Source of the DNA: Schizochytrium sp. CCTCC M209059
Taxonomy: Eukaryota; Sar; Bigyra; Thraustochytrida; Thraustochytriidae
Length of the DNA: 64,000 nucleotides
Assembly (NCBI GenBank): GCA_000818945.1
Contig: KN805413.1
Location: 190,209-254,208, forward strand
Direction: 5' to 3'
Of this stretch, positions 10,901-21,500 are shown in pieces. Numbering within the stretch: the first letter of the stretch is position 1; the number at the start of each line of letters is the position of its first letter. The notes under the pieces were generated by a model. That model made no database searches. It was not told the DNA's origin and worked only from the letters and a program-made list of their open reading frames with translations. A program made the position numbers and the translations under genes.

Positions 10901-11368
10901 TTTGTTGAAGAAACGAGTCCGCGAAAGAAGCTTGCGGGTGACCTGGATCTGCGAGGTCGTGGTTTTGACAGGATGCGCGAGGAACAATATGACAGCAAAC
11001 GCGTCGAAGATGGCGGCCATGACGCTGCCTTCGGAGCCCTTTTCCACCTTCACTTGTCCTGTTCGCACGGCATCCCACCACGAGAAAATCTCACTGCACT
11101 CTGGAGACAACTTCAGGTACTCATTGACTGCACTGTTCTCCTGCTCCGGCTGTACGCCTCGCGTTGCCTGTGCAAAGCGGACCAGACCATCGCAGACGAC
11201 GTGCGTCTCGTCAGCGTTGAGCGCGGCCACGAAGTCCTGCGCCTCGAGCGGGCCGTCCACCTCGGGTACGCTCTTATTCGCTTTGGAGGACGCGGACGTT
11301 TGCATCTTCGTCTCCGCAGACGTTCGCGCGCCAGCGTCTTTGCCCGCTGTCGCGCGCTCGCCTGCCAT
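4904..11368 (-). CDS. URB1: Nucleolar pre-ribosomal-associated protein 1 (URB1/Npa1-like)
   Basis: Large helical-repeat scaffold of early 60S ribosomal subunit assembly in the nucleolus; yeast Npa1 works with Dbp6, Npa2, Nop8 and Rsa3. The frame is 2154 codons from an ATG at 11368, without interruption. Residues of about 40-450 match the Npa1 N-terminal region in style, including a conserved RDCVHDFLFAAV helix. An acidic Ser/Glu tract (SDSESESEEEEEKE) lies near 1550-1600. Residues of about 1680-1880 match the URB1 C-terminal domain (CIWALSSFCEDVRRIAARCL, LVLRYLRNALETGV, LSSVPLFYHAFSSG). The overall alpha-helical character and size agree with fungal and animal URB1 (about 1,760-2,270 residues). 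Assignment rests on recognised C-terminal motifs; the middle is too divergent to judge by eye. Confidence 0.75.
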   Translation of the reverse strand: MAGERATAGKDAGARTSAETKMQTSASSKANKSVPEVDGPLEAQDFVAALNADETHVVCDGLVRFAQATRGVQPEQENSAVNEYLKLSPECSEIFSWWDAVRTGQVKVEKGSEGSVMAAIFDAFAVILFLAHPVKTTTSQIQVTRKLLSRTRFFNKFLESTRDQKLLRNLLKLLVAMVTKGAGVARELFGKLPFSSPNMLRLADKGDIGTGKNRTKGGTTRFGSTRHRFLQLTLALLEHGDVTTKKRVIEPKGVALAALRRIDEDPTDMVTVFLTGLKTFVLQDTAIGRKAKIVFFGQPLVLETMLLPLYDSPRKVVRDCVHDFLFAAVVRPESSVFPALSDIANADSLKAENAAFNKRIESQLARRNRIIASMARSLNPVNDPKQRELLLAILKLDDSLMEAFFATSWNRINLEPRPSISWVRNMVFVRKLLNLPPPKTQNLEAFRNVTSQTSGDDVSGEINMPTYNNSPAAFKLDALANTVLACALPSATAVSRAMLSKGIQHSSSLVVVHTLDLLSHLLQRIVLVMEESLRADQGGAPPDSVSLRDTVGRKLVHRIPDVSVLITLVMAASQKHKSWQAEEAEWVLFKVARVMQWYGSLLPETLHGKLSVEKFLPLYDGPPSSVSLAAHISFARMFDAVGAANLAWQRAEALLRVCQLRCFCAQDVNTIDTVIENIFVSLVATSSYVAGRRPSERIHARAWAKAAHSLEDATFVARTITEAVTSKPFPSCDEILLLGLEEARRSESATGSKVSRDVMHRVVVELVHTLSDLSQLVPVLVEAKLTDKIPAGDSILKYIQHVLGVPVPGTEELRSNSAAKTFIREVMAVDVTPKRSARAFRTSFGIALQSAFESADYQRSALIPPEGALDVRTTLLAAVDEVPSEDVHEIALFVSRAIGAFLDGAQEPGSLDAGPALELCMEILIACVEKDPECIVESLSGHSALRELEVVPQAVQVRLSQLFDAARDSTKLYAASIGVLTSWVALFEKSPNEDVAYCLLLSRHCLTQTRLQDAAISLLDRISAAHLESEKEKPLSRALVLYALSHGPADARTLLRLLQMADRQPGSDVDDALVGCCEKLVREHSLTTRASFVGATLQDPTSAVCVAASVLWTQPSLKRVHTLSLLSGWSSLAETALAYLSREGADIALFWEFLAHCPRRVCVQHCSSDLSKRIRMQTIRDAPLPRQAFIAEAKLNFARKGKRSDIENLVEAALDSAASDHEKGLALELLVGEGKKEAEEIASRYAGQDPEADDGGDSASAFRETLYDKYAGRLASDLLQGALDAASDATRFKNLQMLERLVDVANGQAQGRVPASVVSRAIQRAASDDRMMKAVLGLLESGLAFAAEAHVGAVLGFKGLHGNEALERIWLSLAQRLPASACPHECFEGLLASYKGTMGAGDCVRRCLIQIFEEQRSGSLDTFAYCVGERASLDAETIDVPCESSTEATDPVVLRTLLTSHFDWIFTDLDFQGSLSTSFPIFRSMSPQSPQPYCLSAWRISDLVNMHNEVNKRVHVPQSTKKRARPRSQHGKSTSSKRAKQLDASYEELGSDGPGSDSDSGHSSDSESESEEEEEKEVVAEDMSSGDEMDSHAEAVSTFEDGIAKDLHQEIEALAKKETHSEAVDPSFALRVLDRFFTLHAVLADLPATSADEDDSDEDKMDVDENAGEVQRRRDTLAVAFPSRRLIDSGVAAFCIWALSSFCEDVRRIAARCLQRFGQLLMRDPLFKDKHQFLLVLRYLRNALETGVSTRVSGIHCSFISHALDIVGKPSHSMYELVYRFLLRAPAMDLSSVPLFYHAFSSGTPNYRVERSWMVRVMEQGIRSRFDVGVLVNRHVPSIFMSFVSSPIGDVYMHKHVLEVLVKTARSGPHGARELVRAGVIGWATQVLAQSIERDDLAASALVDLIELLWHAAKVAALPSNADHPGKDSNQGSDGVVAAGVCEAIDIEAVCAASWLVEEFPRLLVSLGDYQARAFRYAVDALVLWSGIAGGLHAIASDHRVLSVCCKQEGSLEIAWTDMASFLISCENLIGQEPDLVLGLFAIVLRNRSTIVSKEERAARLDVVMRWLLDHLLQCDPQATSHERLLSSCCAEAFCAWIRAHDLAAGSGDALKARLHSLLMAEFFDESSESTAIVRQISRAYMLDARKSLLGALL

Positions 11369-11594
11369 CCTCGCCGCGTCCAGAATCGGGCTTTGCGCCC
11401 ACCACCCACCCGCCCGGACCCCAGGGGTCCCCGGGCCACGGGATTCCAGTGCACACCGGGTCCCCGAGATTGGGTGTGTACTGACTGTGAGCGCGACACC
11501 ACGATCACAAACTTCACAACATCAAGTCGGGCTGCGGCGCGCAGCGACTAAAACAGCGAGATCCATTCGCCTCGACTTGGCCGTCGAGTCAACG
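11369..11594. promoter_or_regulatory. Divergent promoter region between URB1 and the flavin monooxygenase
   Basis: This 226-bp gap lies between two outward-facing start codons, so it must carry both 5' UTRs and promoters. It is C-rich at 11395-11440 (a run of CCCACCC and CCCGG words) and has no clear TATA box. No individual factor site could be supported. Confidence 0.5.
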
Positions 11595-13342
11595 ATGATG
11601 CGCACTTGCGTCGTGGGCGCGGGCGCTTCGGGCCTGGTACGTTTCGCGCGGTCGAAGGCACAAGGCAAAAGGCGGAAGACGGCCCACGAAGGACGAGGGA
11701 GGGCCAGGACACCGCGATGTGGGGTCATGCTCTTTCTCGTGGCCAGGTGACCCGGCCGCCCGCGAGGCGCAAGAAGTCACGCGCAACTTGTGATGCGTGG
11801 GGGCTCGCTGGCCTCGCGGATGGTCCGTTGCGTGTGCTCCGTTGGTCCTGTGACCGCGAGACCAGGTTGAAGGGGGCAAAGCGAAGAGGGAATTGGCTGA
11901 GAAAAGAAAAAATGAAGGCCGAAGTTGTCCGCAAGGCACTCGCGACGTGCTGGCGCAATGAAAAGGAAACAAATTGCAAGAAACTAACCTTACGAGTACG
12001 TAACATGGCACTCACGACGCGCTTCTTTCCGATCGTGTTGCTTTGCAACGTTGTCTTCCTCGCCACTCTTTCAACATTTAATTTCGTGAAATGGCGATAG
12101 GCATGCGCTGAGGCACTCTCCAAAGCTGGCGCCAGCGTCAAAGTGCTCGAAGCGCACTCCGAGGTAGGCGGTACATGGTCGCTGAGCCAGCCAGACTCAC
12201 AGCTCTACGATGGCCTTCGCACCAATCTTCCCACGCGACTCATGGCCTTTTCTGACTTTTCCTTTCCCAAGGGTTTGTCCTCCTTCGTGGGCAGTCGTGA
12301 CATGGAGAACTACTTGCATGCCTTCGCCGCGGCCAAAGGGCTACTACAATATATTCGCTTTGGCAGACAAGTCCAACACATTGCAATCATGGAATCCGGC
12401 GAGTTCCGAGTCACGTACAAGGGTGAAAAGGTTGAGACAGAAACCTTTGACGCAGTTGTCGTCTGCAACGGGCACTTCAATAAGAGACTCATCCCGGGCC
12501 GACTCGCAACAGACGCCCAAAAGTGGGCGGGGCATTGGATTCACTCAAAAGACTACAGACGGCCTCAAGATTACCGCGACCAAGTCGTGGTTGTGGTGGG
12601 AGCTCAGAGCTCGGGGACAGATATTGCGCGTGAGCTCGACGGAATCGCATCGCAAGTCCACGTGTGCGACGATGATTGCCCCAAGGAACCGCGTGCAACA
12701 GATCGTGAGGGTAACATTGTAGAGCTCGAGATGGAGGGTCCACACTGCTATCGGATTCCAAACACCCAGTGTGTTCGCTGGCGCCCACGCCTCGAGTCTC
12801 TCGAGCACGGATCTCGAGTTGTACATTTTTCTCGCGGCGCCCCGCTCGAGGCCGACACTGTCATATTTTGTACAGGATACCAGTTCGACTATCCCTTCCT
12901 CCCTTCTGGTGTGCCGGAGCTTACTGCCTCGGCGAAACGCGTGCGCTCCGTGTACAAGGATCTTATGCACGTCGATTACCCGATGCTCTTCTTTGTTGGG
13001 CTAAATCAGCCAATCGTTCCTTTCCCGTTTTTCGAGATGCAGGCCCGTTGGGTCGCATACATGATCACTCATCGGGACAAAGTCCCAAATCCTAATGATC
13101 GCAAGAAAGGTATGCTTTCTATGGATGCGCGCGTGGCTGCTGGCGAGCTACCCGAAGCTTCTGCGCACGTTCTCCGAGATCAATGGGAGTACATGCTGGA
13201 TCTGGCACGCGAGGCGCATTTCGATGACTACGCAGTGCTCGTGGATCGCTTTGAAGAGGCTCGACGTATTTATAATCACGTCGGCAACATCCGGCCGCCT
13301 TTTCCTGCCCAAGATGATACGTATCGGAGGTCGCTCATTTAG
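11595..13342 (+). CDS. Flavin-containing monooxygenase, two exons
   Basis: FAD- and NADPH-dependent monooxygenase that oxygenates soft nucleophiles (N or S) in small molecules. The coding sequence is spliced: exon 1 is 11595-11636 and exon 2 is 12101-13342, giving 427 residues. Exon 1 supplies MMRTCVVGAGASGL, the FAD-binding GxGxxG strand and loop. Exon 2 continues with ACAEALSKAGASVKVLEAH, which completes the Rossmann beta-alpha-beta unit in frame, so the junction is well supported. Further family marks are LRTNLPTRLMAFSDFSF, the FMO signature as WAGHWIHSKDY (Trp replacing the usual Phe), and an NADPH loop VVGAQSSG in which the middle Gly is Gln. FCTGYQFDYPF is the usual C-terminal FMO motif. 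The exact substrate cannot be told. Confidence 0.9.
11637..12100 (+). other. Spliceosomal intron in the flavin monooxygenase gene
   Basis: A 464-nt phase-0 intron starting GTACGT and ending CGATAG. Removing it restores the FAD-binding fold; reading through it shifts frame and meets stops. It contains no recognisable RNA gene. Confidence 0.85.
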
Positions 13343-13968
13343 GAAACTCTAAAAAAATATGCGTGGTATGGAGCACCTTCGTTCTCTCTTTAAACACCCC
13401 CTTTTTTAAATAATAATATTCTCCAAGTAGGAGTACCTATACAATCACAAATCGTCCTTCCTTTCTTTCTGCATTTCTTTCTGCATTTCTGCATTTCTTT
13501 CTCAGCTTATTCAGTCACTGTTAGCACACCAAAAAAGGGCGAAATCTGTTACTTTAAGGCCGCTTATAGTTAATGGCGCACGAGATTATTGAATTGATCC
13601 GTTACGGACATTGGGGTCCGGGTCGCCTCGTGGCACTGACAGTGGCACTGCACTACTGAGCCGCCATAAATCCAGTCTTGTTACGGGAAATGCGTCTCGC
13701 CCAGCTTATAGCTAGGCCGACAACGAGTCCAACTCGCGCTCGTCCTAGCTCCGTACGCTAGCGCAGGTCCCGAAAAAGGCATCGACTCCGGCGGGCCGGG
13801 CCGTTTGTTTTCGTTTATCATTTGCAAATTCACGATCAGTCAATCTAAAACCAAATTTACTTTGCTTGTGCCTGCCCGGACCAGTGGCTGACAGACGCAA
13901 CTCGAAAGAATTGTCAATCGATCTCGTGACTCTTGCAGTGAAGCAAGTAAAGCCTGGAGGACCGATCA
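13343..13968. other. Intergenic region with a TTTCTGCATTTC repeat
   Basis: This 626-bp gap separates two plus-strand genes. The first part is AT-rich with AATAATAA at about 13408, likely the 3' end of the monooxygenase transcript. An imperfect tandem repeat of CTTTCTGCATTT lies at 13461-13502. The second part is likely the promoter of the next gene and contains two TGGCACTG words (about 13630-13655). No RNA gene was seen. Confidence 0.5.
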
Positions 13969-15558
13969 ATGGGGGGATCTGCGAGCTTGCCGCTCGGCAA
14001 CGAGATCAGCTTTGGCGAACAGACAAATGCAAGCGCGCGTTCATCTGTCGTGATTCCGAGACCATCTACGAGCTCTGTGATTCGTGCAAAGGTGGCAACG
14101 GCTGCAGAAAGTGACCTTGTGCACCGAGCTCTTGAGTTTATGCGAGAAGAAACACAAAAGTCAGCAGTGGCAGATGAAGTAAACAGTCTAGTCGAAGCGC
14201 GCAAACTCATCGCACAATACCGAAAGCTTTCGCATGAGTTACTTGATTTAATCGCTGACAGCGGAGACTCCCCAACTCCGTCAGCACCGCACTCGAGCGG
14301 CAGCAGTGGCAGTGGTAGCAATGAGATTCCCAAAACGTCCACGCAATCTTTTTTTGAGCATCGAGCTGCGAGTGATGCTGATCCGCTCGCAGAACGTCGG
14401 CGGTCATCCATGATCAAGCGCGGCGCTTTCTCACCTCAGATGGGACCGTCGCTGCAGACGCAAATCACTAACTCGAATGAAGTCACCGCCGATGAGGACG
14501 GGAACGTGATCAAAGTTAATGGCTACAAGCTTGGCGCTGTGATTGGCACAGGCAGCTTTGGGGTCGTTGTTCGAGCCCGGCATGAGACGGGGATGCTATG
14601 TGCCATCAAAATAATCGATCGGAAAAGGCTAAAACGTGCACAGTTCGGTCCGCGCACAAGTAATGCATCAACGACAGATCTGAAGCGCGAAATCGCAATC
14701 CAGAAACGTCTGCGTCACCCCAACATTTTGCCTCTCATAGAGGTAATCGATGACCCAAGTCACCCCAAGACGTACATGGTCACATCCTTTGTGGATGGAG
14801 GAGCGCTCATGCCGGATCACAGCAAGGCATCTCCTCTCCCGGAGTGCAGAGCCCGACGACTAATGGCCCAGCTCGTTTCTGCTATGGACTATTTGCACAA
14901 GCATAACATCATTCACAAGGACATCAAGCCAAGCAACTTGCTTGTCGACAAAACGGATCGCCTGTTGCTGTCCGACTTTGGCGCTGCGCAGGCTTTTCGC
15001 GACGACGAAGATCCCATGATTAATCGGACAGATGGCACAATGGCCTTTCTTGCGCCCGAAATGTGCTCTGGGGAGGCCTTCAATGGCAAGCTTGCTGACA
15101 TTTGGGCCGTTGGCGCGACCCTGTTCATGATGATCTTTGGCTCTCCCCCCTTCGTTGCTGATACTGCGCAAACGCTCATCGACCTGATTCAGGAAGGAAA
15201 TGTAAACTACCCACCACGCCCCGGATCCGCCGGTGTCACGTCCAAAGAAAATGATCACGATGTCGTTGGCCTTTTGAAGTCTATTCTAGAAAAAGATGTT
15301 TCCAAGCGGGCCTCCTTTGCGCAGATCTCGGCGCATCCCTGGAGTACAGATTATGGTCGTGCCGAATTTCTTCTTCCGGAGGTTATGGGCCCCATTGAAG
15401 TATCAGAAAAGGAGATTGCTACGGCCATCTCTGCGTACAAAGTGAACTCTGTCCGCACGCTGGGCTCCGTACTTATTGCCAAGCAAAATATATTGCAATA
15501 CCGGAGCCCAACGTCGCCAGGAGCGCCGCAGCACCAGGGCGATGATAATTCATTATAG
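13969..15558 (+). CDS. CaMKK-like serine/threonine kinase
   Basis: 529-residue kinase of the Ca2+/calmodulin-dependent protein kinase kinase group, which activates AMPK/SnRK1- and CaMK-type kinases by activation-loop phosphorylation. The kinase domain spans about 185-465: IGTGSFGVVV glycine loop, K214, HKDIKPSN with D318 (HKD rather than HRD), DFG at 336-338, and GTMAFLAPE. Support for the CaMKK group comes from the insert between the ATP lysine and helix C followed by REIAIQKRLRHPNILPLIEV, and from the tail EVSEKEIATAISAYKVNSV, which resembles the CaMKK autoinhibitory-side region. The N terminus MGGSAS fits N-myristoylation (Gly2, Ser6), so membrane attachment is possible. Residues 1-180 are otherwise low complexity with one helical segment. 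The start is the only ATG that gives the myristoyl motif. A calmodulin site was not proven. Confidence 0.85.
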   Translation: MGGSASLPLGNEISFGEQTNASARSSVVIPRPSTSSVIRAKVATAAESDLVHRALEFMREETQKSAVADEVNSLVEARKLIAQYRKLSHELLDLIADSGDSPTPSAPHSSGSSGSGSNEIPKTSTQSFFEHRAASDADPLAERRRSSMIKRGAFSPQMGPSLQTQITNSNEVTADEDGNVIKVNGYKLGAVIGTGSFGVVVRARHETGMLCAIKIIDRKRLKRAQFGPRTSNASTTDLKREIAIQKRLRHPNILPLIEVIDDPSHPKTYMVTSFVDGGALMPDHSKASPLPECRARRLMAQLVSAMDYLHKHNIIHKDIKPSNLLVDKTDRLLLSDFGAAQAFRDDEDPMINRTDGTMAFLAPEMCSGEAFNGKLADIWAVGATLFMMIFGSPPFVADTAQTLIDLIQEGNVNYPPRPGSAGVTSKENDHDVVGLLKSILEKDVSKRASFAQISAHPWSTDYGRAEFLLPEVMGPIEVSEKEIATAISAYKVNSVRTLGSVLIAKQNILQYRSPTSPGAPQHQGDDNSL

Positions 15559-18500
15559 TAATTCAGTCACACAGTCCGGGTTTGCAGAGATTTCGTCAAC
15601 GTTCGCGGTGATGCGTTCGCGCGCAAATGCAAGCTTGGTCGCGCACTCTTTGGCATCTTCTTCCGTGAATCTACTATCTTGGCCCTGCTGTAAAAAGTCA
15701 AGAGCACGCGCAAAGTCCTCTGCCATGGCGGACATGGCGTCATACCACGTACTTTGGGCTGCCATTGCAGCGAGCGTCTTGGGCGATAGCAGCGTGCGCC
15801 GAATACAAGAGAGCGGGTCCGATGCGCAAAGCGCATAATGAACAACCTTGCGCATCACGGCAGCGCGATGCGTGAGAAGTGGAATGTGGGCTGACGTTGC
15901 ATACCACACGTCGAGTTTACTTGTCCAAAATCGACAGAGTCTTTCATAGAACTCCGCAAGCTGAGGACACTTTGCCGTCTCTGAGGTATTGTAGTACCTA
16001 AGCAGGACGCCTCGCTTGAACCATTCAGAACGGAGACTGAGTACACGTACCGAGTGTGTTTCGGCGTGCAGCGCTCGCATGAGCTCTTCTGGTGCCGAGA
16101 CGTGCCGTATATAGCGCCTGCCCGCGCCTCCATCAGCGGACCTTCTGCGTGCTGAGAGGTCCTGGGAAGCCAGGTCGCTAATGCGTCGTGCCTCAGGTCC
16201 GCGCGAAGAGCGAGAACTCTGCGAGTTCACGCTCCGCAAAGACGATCCGCGGCGCTGCCAGGGCGCGATTTCGTTCTGTGCACAAACAGAAACACAAATG
16301 ACCACTTCGTCCAGCTGCAAGCACAGGCGACGCCATTCTTTCGGTGAGATGGTCTCTGCGAACTGCGAAGAGAATTCGAAGAGATCTGACTCGTCCATGT
16401 GTCCAGTGAGAGCGAGACATGTCAGTATTGACCGACACAGCGATACTCCAAATTCGACTTCGAGTCTAATCAGAATTGAGTCGAGGATCGTATGAGCTCG
16501 ATCTCGATCTGCAGCGACCGCGTCTCCGTCCGGCGCGTTCCCACCGCCTTCCTCTTGATCGTTCTCAAGCTCGTCATTTCCCAAGAGGCCGAGCAAATGT
16601 TCAATTCTTGTCTCAATTTGCGTGCAACCTTCGTGGAGGCCAGCCACATGCCGCGCGAATATGTCGAGGTTGGCAGGCGCAAAATTCGCGCTCGCTCGCG
16701 AGGTTCTCAATAACAAGCTCTCTGTGGGACGCATGCGATAGCGTGCAAGCGCCTCGATGAGGAGAACAGTCTGTTCATCTTTGCTGAGCGACCCCACCTG
16801 TACTTCACGAAAAGGAAAGTGCTGCCGCTTGTTTGTCCGCGCGAGAGCTTTCGCATTGCTGCAAACCGATGCGCTCAGAATTATGGAGATCCCTGGTGGA
16901 CAGCAGCCGCCATACCTTTGCGGAAGCAGCCCCCTCCAGATCTCCTTGCTCTCAGCAGATGCAGCATCCATCACCTCGAAGAGACCGTCAATGACGAGAA
17001 CAGGCCGTCGATGGTCTGACAACGCAAGGCTCGAGACCTCACAGAGAAGCCCATGCCACCAGGTCCGTACAGATTCAAGGTTTAGTGCGCAGCCGCAAGG
17101 AGGAGACCAATCCTCTAGGTCCAGGCGAGGATGAAACACGTTGAGCAGCTCAATACCCAAGCGCAACAAGAGTAAAGTGAGGTCACCTGACATAGCAGAA
17201 GCCCTGCAAGAGTGGAAAATGATCGGAGGCAGCGACGGCGCACATGTACTTCTGTACCAGTCGGTGAATGTTGCAAGCACCGTCGTCTTCCCTTGATATC
17301 GTTCAGCAGTAAGGAGAATTGCGCTGTTACCCAGATGTTCATCCTTAGTCCAGAACTTGGGATTCTTGACAGTCCGGCGCTCCGCTCGTAACTTGTTGTC
17401 AGAGCTCCCGTCCTCTGTAAGTAAGTGTTGAAGGTCCTGGTAGATATGCTGGCGCGTGCGCGGCAGGAAGCCACCAAATTCCGTATCGCTTCGTAAAAGT
17501 TGCGAGTGCTCCCATAGGTAGTGCTCATGGGCGCGTTGCTCTTCAGTGAGACGGAAGGGGAGTTCTTCGGCAAGCTCCTCTGACCCGCACACTGTACCCG
17601 CGGTGTGTTTGGCGCGATGAGATGTTCTCACGGGAAATTCACCCAAGATACGGCCCAGGAGATCTTCTGTCACTTGCGCAAAGAAGTCCAGGAGACAATT
17701 TGGAGAGACGTGACCACTATTCTGCAACTTGACGGGCGCAGCAAGACGTACGTTAGTCGACTTTGCGTACGGATGTGAGAGAATCGCTTGCTTTTCACGT
17801 TCTTGGCGCGACTTGAGACGAATGTCAGTACTGTCTTCACCAGCGTACACTTTTTCGAGGTTCGCGAGCGCTGGCTTCTCGCTGTCACGAAAGGAAAGTT
17901 CTATTGCATTGTACTTGCTGCTCGCATCTCCTTTCTCCTCGCCGTCCCCCTTTGCGTTTCTCCGTGGCGTGGCTTGCTGAAAAATGGATTCCATCTCTAG
18001 ATGCGCTGCAAGATCTTGGTAAAAGGTAGCGTCGCGAAAATAGCAAAGCGCGCTCGTTGGCATGTTGGGTCGCCCAAGGAAGCAGGCGGCCCTCTCCAAC
18101 ATTTCGATGCTATCATCAATCTGCGCCTTATGCTGCGGCTGCCCATAACGCGCCCCTAGGAAGCAGACCATAAAAGGTGCGCACTCACGAGCAAGATTCG
18201 TTCGTTGCACGATTCGGGCCTGATTGGCCGCAGCAGAATTCGCCCCTGAAGCTGACGAAAAGTTAGACGTCGAAGGTGAGTTCAAAGAAGAAATCGGCTC
18301 CAAGAACATCCCAAGCGCTTCTGGATTGCTCAAGTGCAGCGCTACAGGGACGCCCATGGCCCGGAGGCGACGCCGTATCTCCGAAAGCACATTTTGTGCC
18401 AAGATCTGTCGCTCAGTAGCCATCTCATCGGGTATAGCATTCAGAAAGACCCCCGTTGATGCTGTGGAAAGCCGACTTTGCTGGTACTCGAGCGAAGCAG

Positions 18501-21500
18501 GTACGTTGATGAATTCAAGATGTTGGTCCACAGAAGTGGGCGGAAACCATTCTGCGCGTGCTTGCTCCCACTCAGCTTCCCGCATGTCTTTGAGTGCCTG
18601 CCTCTGCACGCGCTGCTCCTTAATCTTTTCCCGGCCTTTAAGGGCGAGTTGCTTCGATGTGACGCCGAGCGTATCGTGCATTTCAAATCCGAATCTGATC
18701 TCCTTGCTTAGATACGTCGCTTCAAGCGTCCGCTTTGCTCTTGCAAGCTGATCAATCTGCGCACGAAGGGCAGCTTGGGACTTGTGTACTTCGTCCGATG
18801 GCCGGTGACTTCGCTCGCGCCGCAAAAAACTCAAGACAGGCTCAAAGAGAAAGGATGCAGCAACTTCGTGCTCCTCCATGACCTTCAGCAGAGAGCTGGT
18901 CTCCGCCGCATCTTTGATCTGATACTGCGCAAAGAAGTGAATAATGTTGCGCGAACGATCTGTTTCGAGCGTGACATCTGTGCTCTCCGACCCTGCAAGA
19001 TCGATTATATGCCCAACAATCGCGGCATCCAGCCGGACATTCTCGCTGACAAGCAAGTACTGCAACAAAACACGAAGGACCCGCTCATCGCTGGCCTCCG
19101 CGTAGGCTGTTGCCGCTACTTCAAGAAAGTTGAGAATGTCGACCGACTCAAGTGTGATGCGAAGATCCGCGCAGCATCGCAAGAGATCTATAACGAGAAG
19201 CGCAGTTGATGGCGAATATTCACGCGCAGTCTCTGGGGCGACAAACTTGCGAAGGTAGATGACCACTTCTGCGTCGGATATTTTTTCCGTAGGTGCCGGA
19301 TCCCGTCGAAGTTTCCTCAAGAGGGTGAGCCACAGTAGCTTTGACTCGTGGCTGGAGGTGTCCAACTTGAGAAGGTCGCTTGCCTGGAAAGGGGGCGGGC
19401 TTTTCACCTGTGAGAGTGCAAGTCTGCAGCGCGCGCTTACATTCTGGTCCGGGCACTCACGCAGCAGCTTAATCATGGCCATGAAGATGGCTTTGGACAT
19501 TGTGGACCCTCGCATGAGGTCCACTACTGCCGAAAGCTCCAAGGGCTCACGATCAAATGATAAGAGAACACCTTCGATGCACCCTTCCATCCGGGCAACA
19601 TTATCTGCTTGCGCTTCGGCCAAAGCAGGCTCCATGCGAGTGTCTTTGACGGCGCGAAGCCAGTCTGTACATAGCGCGACAGCACTTATCCGAACTTCGC
19701 GTTCATCGTCATTAAGACAAGACGAGCGCAAGATTGGAAACATTGCGTTGAAGAGCGCAGGATCCTGCACCCAGTCCCGAAGAGCCAACGTTTTCAGCAA
19801 TGCTTCGCGCACTTGTGCTGAGCCAGTCGCAAGTCGTTGTTCCGAGGCTGCAGTCCAAGGCAGGAATCTGCGAAACCTCGTGACAAGTGCGACTTTTGCA
19901 GCATTACAAAGGACTCGAGACACATCAGTTTGGGCAGTATCTCTCGTTTTGGACTCAATATTAGGGCCGTCGGGTAGTGCTGACAAAATCTTAAAGAGCT
20001 TTTCAGCCACAGATTCTGTGCGCGCAGCTTCCGTGCAGGTCGTTTTGGCGAGCATCTCACAGGTCACGACTTTGACGTTTTCAGCGTCATCCAGCCAGCA
20101 CAAGACCTCAGTTTCCGCAAGTTCAAATTTGGGGTGCAACATAAGCGTCTGAACACCGTGCGCTATGCTTTCACGCAGAGCGACCTTGCCTTGCACTGTA
20201 TCCACAAGAGAATTCGTGTCACTATGCATGCGCAGATGCGAGAGGACGGCCATGCGCATGCGTGCTTTGGTGTCCTTTCGCGTGAGGAGACCTGCACGTT
20301 GGGATCTCGCTTTTTGCACAGCAGGCCCAATTCTAAAGCTCGCCCCATGCAAGAGCGATGGCAACAAGCGAACGAGGCGAGAGCCAATTTCGCCAATCTC
20401 GCATAAAACATCAATGGCGGCGAGCTGCATGCTCTCATCTTCTTCTGAGAGCCATGCCTCCATTGCCGATTGCACAGATTCAGACTTCCATCGATTCAGG
20501 CGATACAAAGCAAGCGCGAGCGAAGCTCGAACGCGTTTGTCGGTCTCAGCACTCCTTACATAGCCCATAATACTTTCCTCGAGGGAGCAGACACACGCAT
20601 CACTCAACATTGTTGCTAGAGCGACTTGCAGGTTCACGTCACTGTCGGTAAAACGGTCGAGCCAAGACTCAGAAGCAGAGAAAGCAAAACCACTGTCTCC
20701 AAGTCCGCTAAGGGCGTCACAAAAGGCAAATTTTGCAATATCGTCCATGTCTTGCGGCGCAGTCTGCTCTTGTGTTTGCGCTGTATAGGCCTTGAACAAA
20801 GACTCGAGAACAATGTCAATCTGATACGGATTGAGCAGTCGCTTGACACTATGCGCATTTTGTTCAAGCGTCTCCACGAGGTTGCATGCCTGCTGCCACG
20901 AGAGCATAGTACCTTTTGCGAGAGCAGAATGGAGTGGCCCACCCTCTTTCAGGCTCACCATCGCTCGCATTGCAGCGTCTACAAGACCACGCGGTCCATT
21001 CACAATCCACTCCGATAATATCGGCAGCATTTGCGCGATCGTAGCTTGGTTCGGGACTCTCTGGAGGATCGACTTGAGCGCGGCCGAACGGACTTTAGGA
21101 GACGCTCTCTCGTCAGCAAAGAGAGAATGCGCAATTTCGGATCCAAATTGCGGAATGATTTGGCCGACTTCGTATGCCTGTCGAGCGACGTTTGCGTCCG
21201 GATCCTCTTGGGCCATATCGCGCAATGTTTCCGCGTATCTCGCCAAGCGAACCATTTGCTTCACTCGAGAAGGGCCTCCAGATGCGTTCTTTCGTGGCAC
21301 TCGTGAAGTTGTGGCTTGCCTATCTTCCTGTGACGCATGTGCAGAGGACAACTCCTCGATCGGTTCCGAAGTAGCGAGACTTCTCTTTTCTTGACTTTCG
21401 TCAAAATCTTGGCTTTGGGTCAAAATTCGGGGGAGGAGCTGCTGCAAAAGCTGTATGCATTCCCCGCGTGTCGTGGAAGCCTTCGCGTGCAGTCCAAAGA

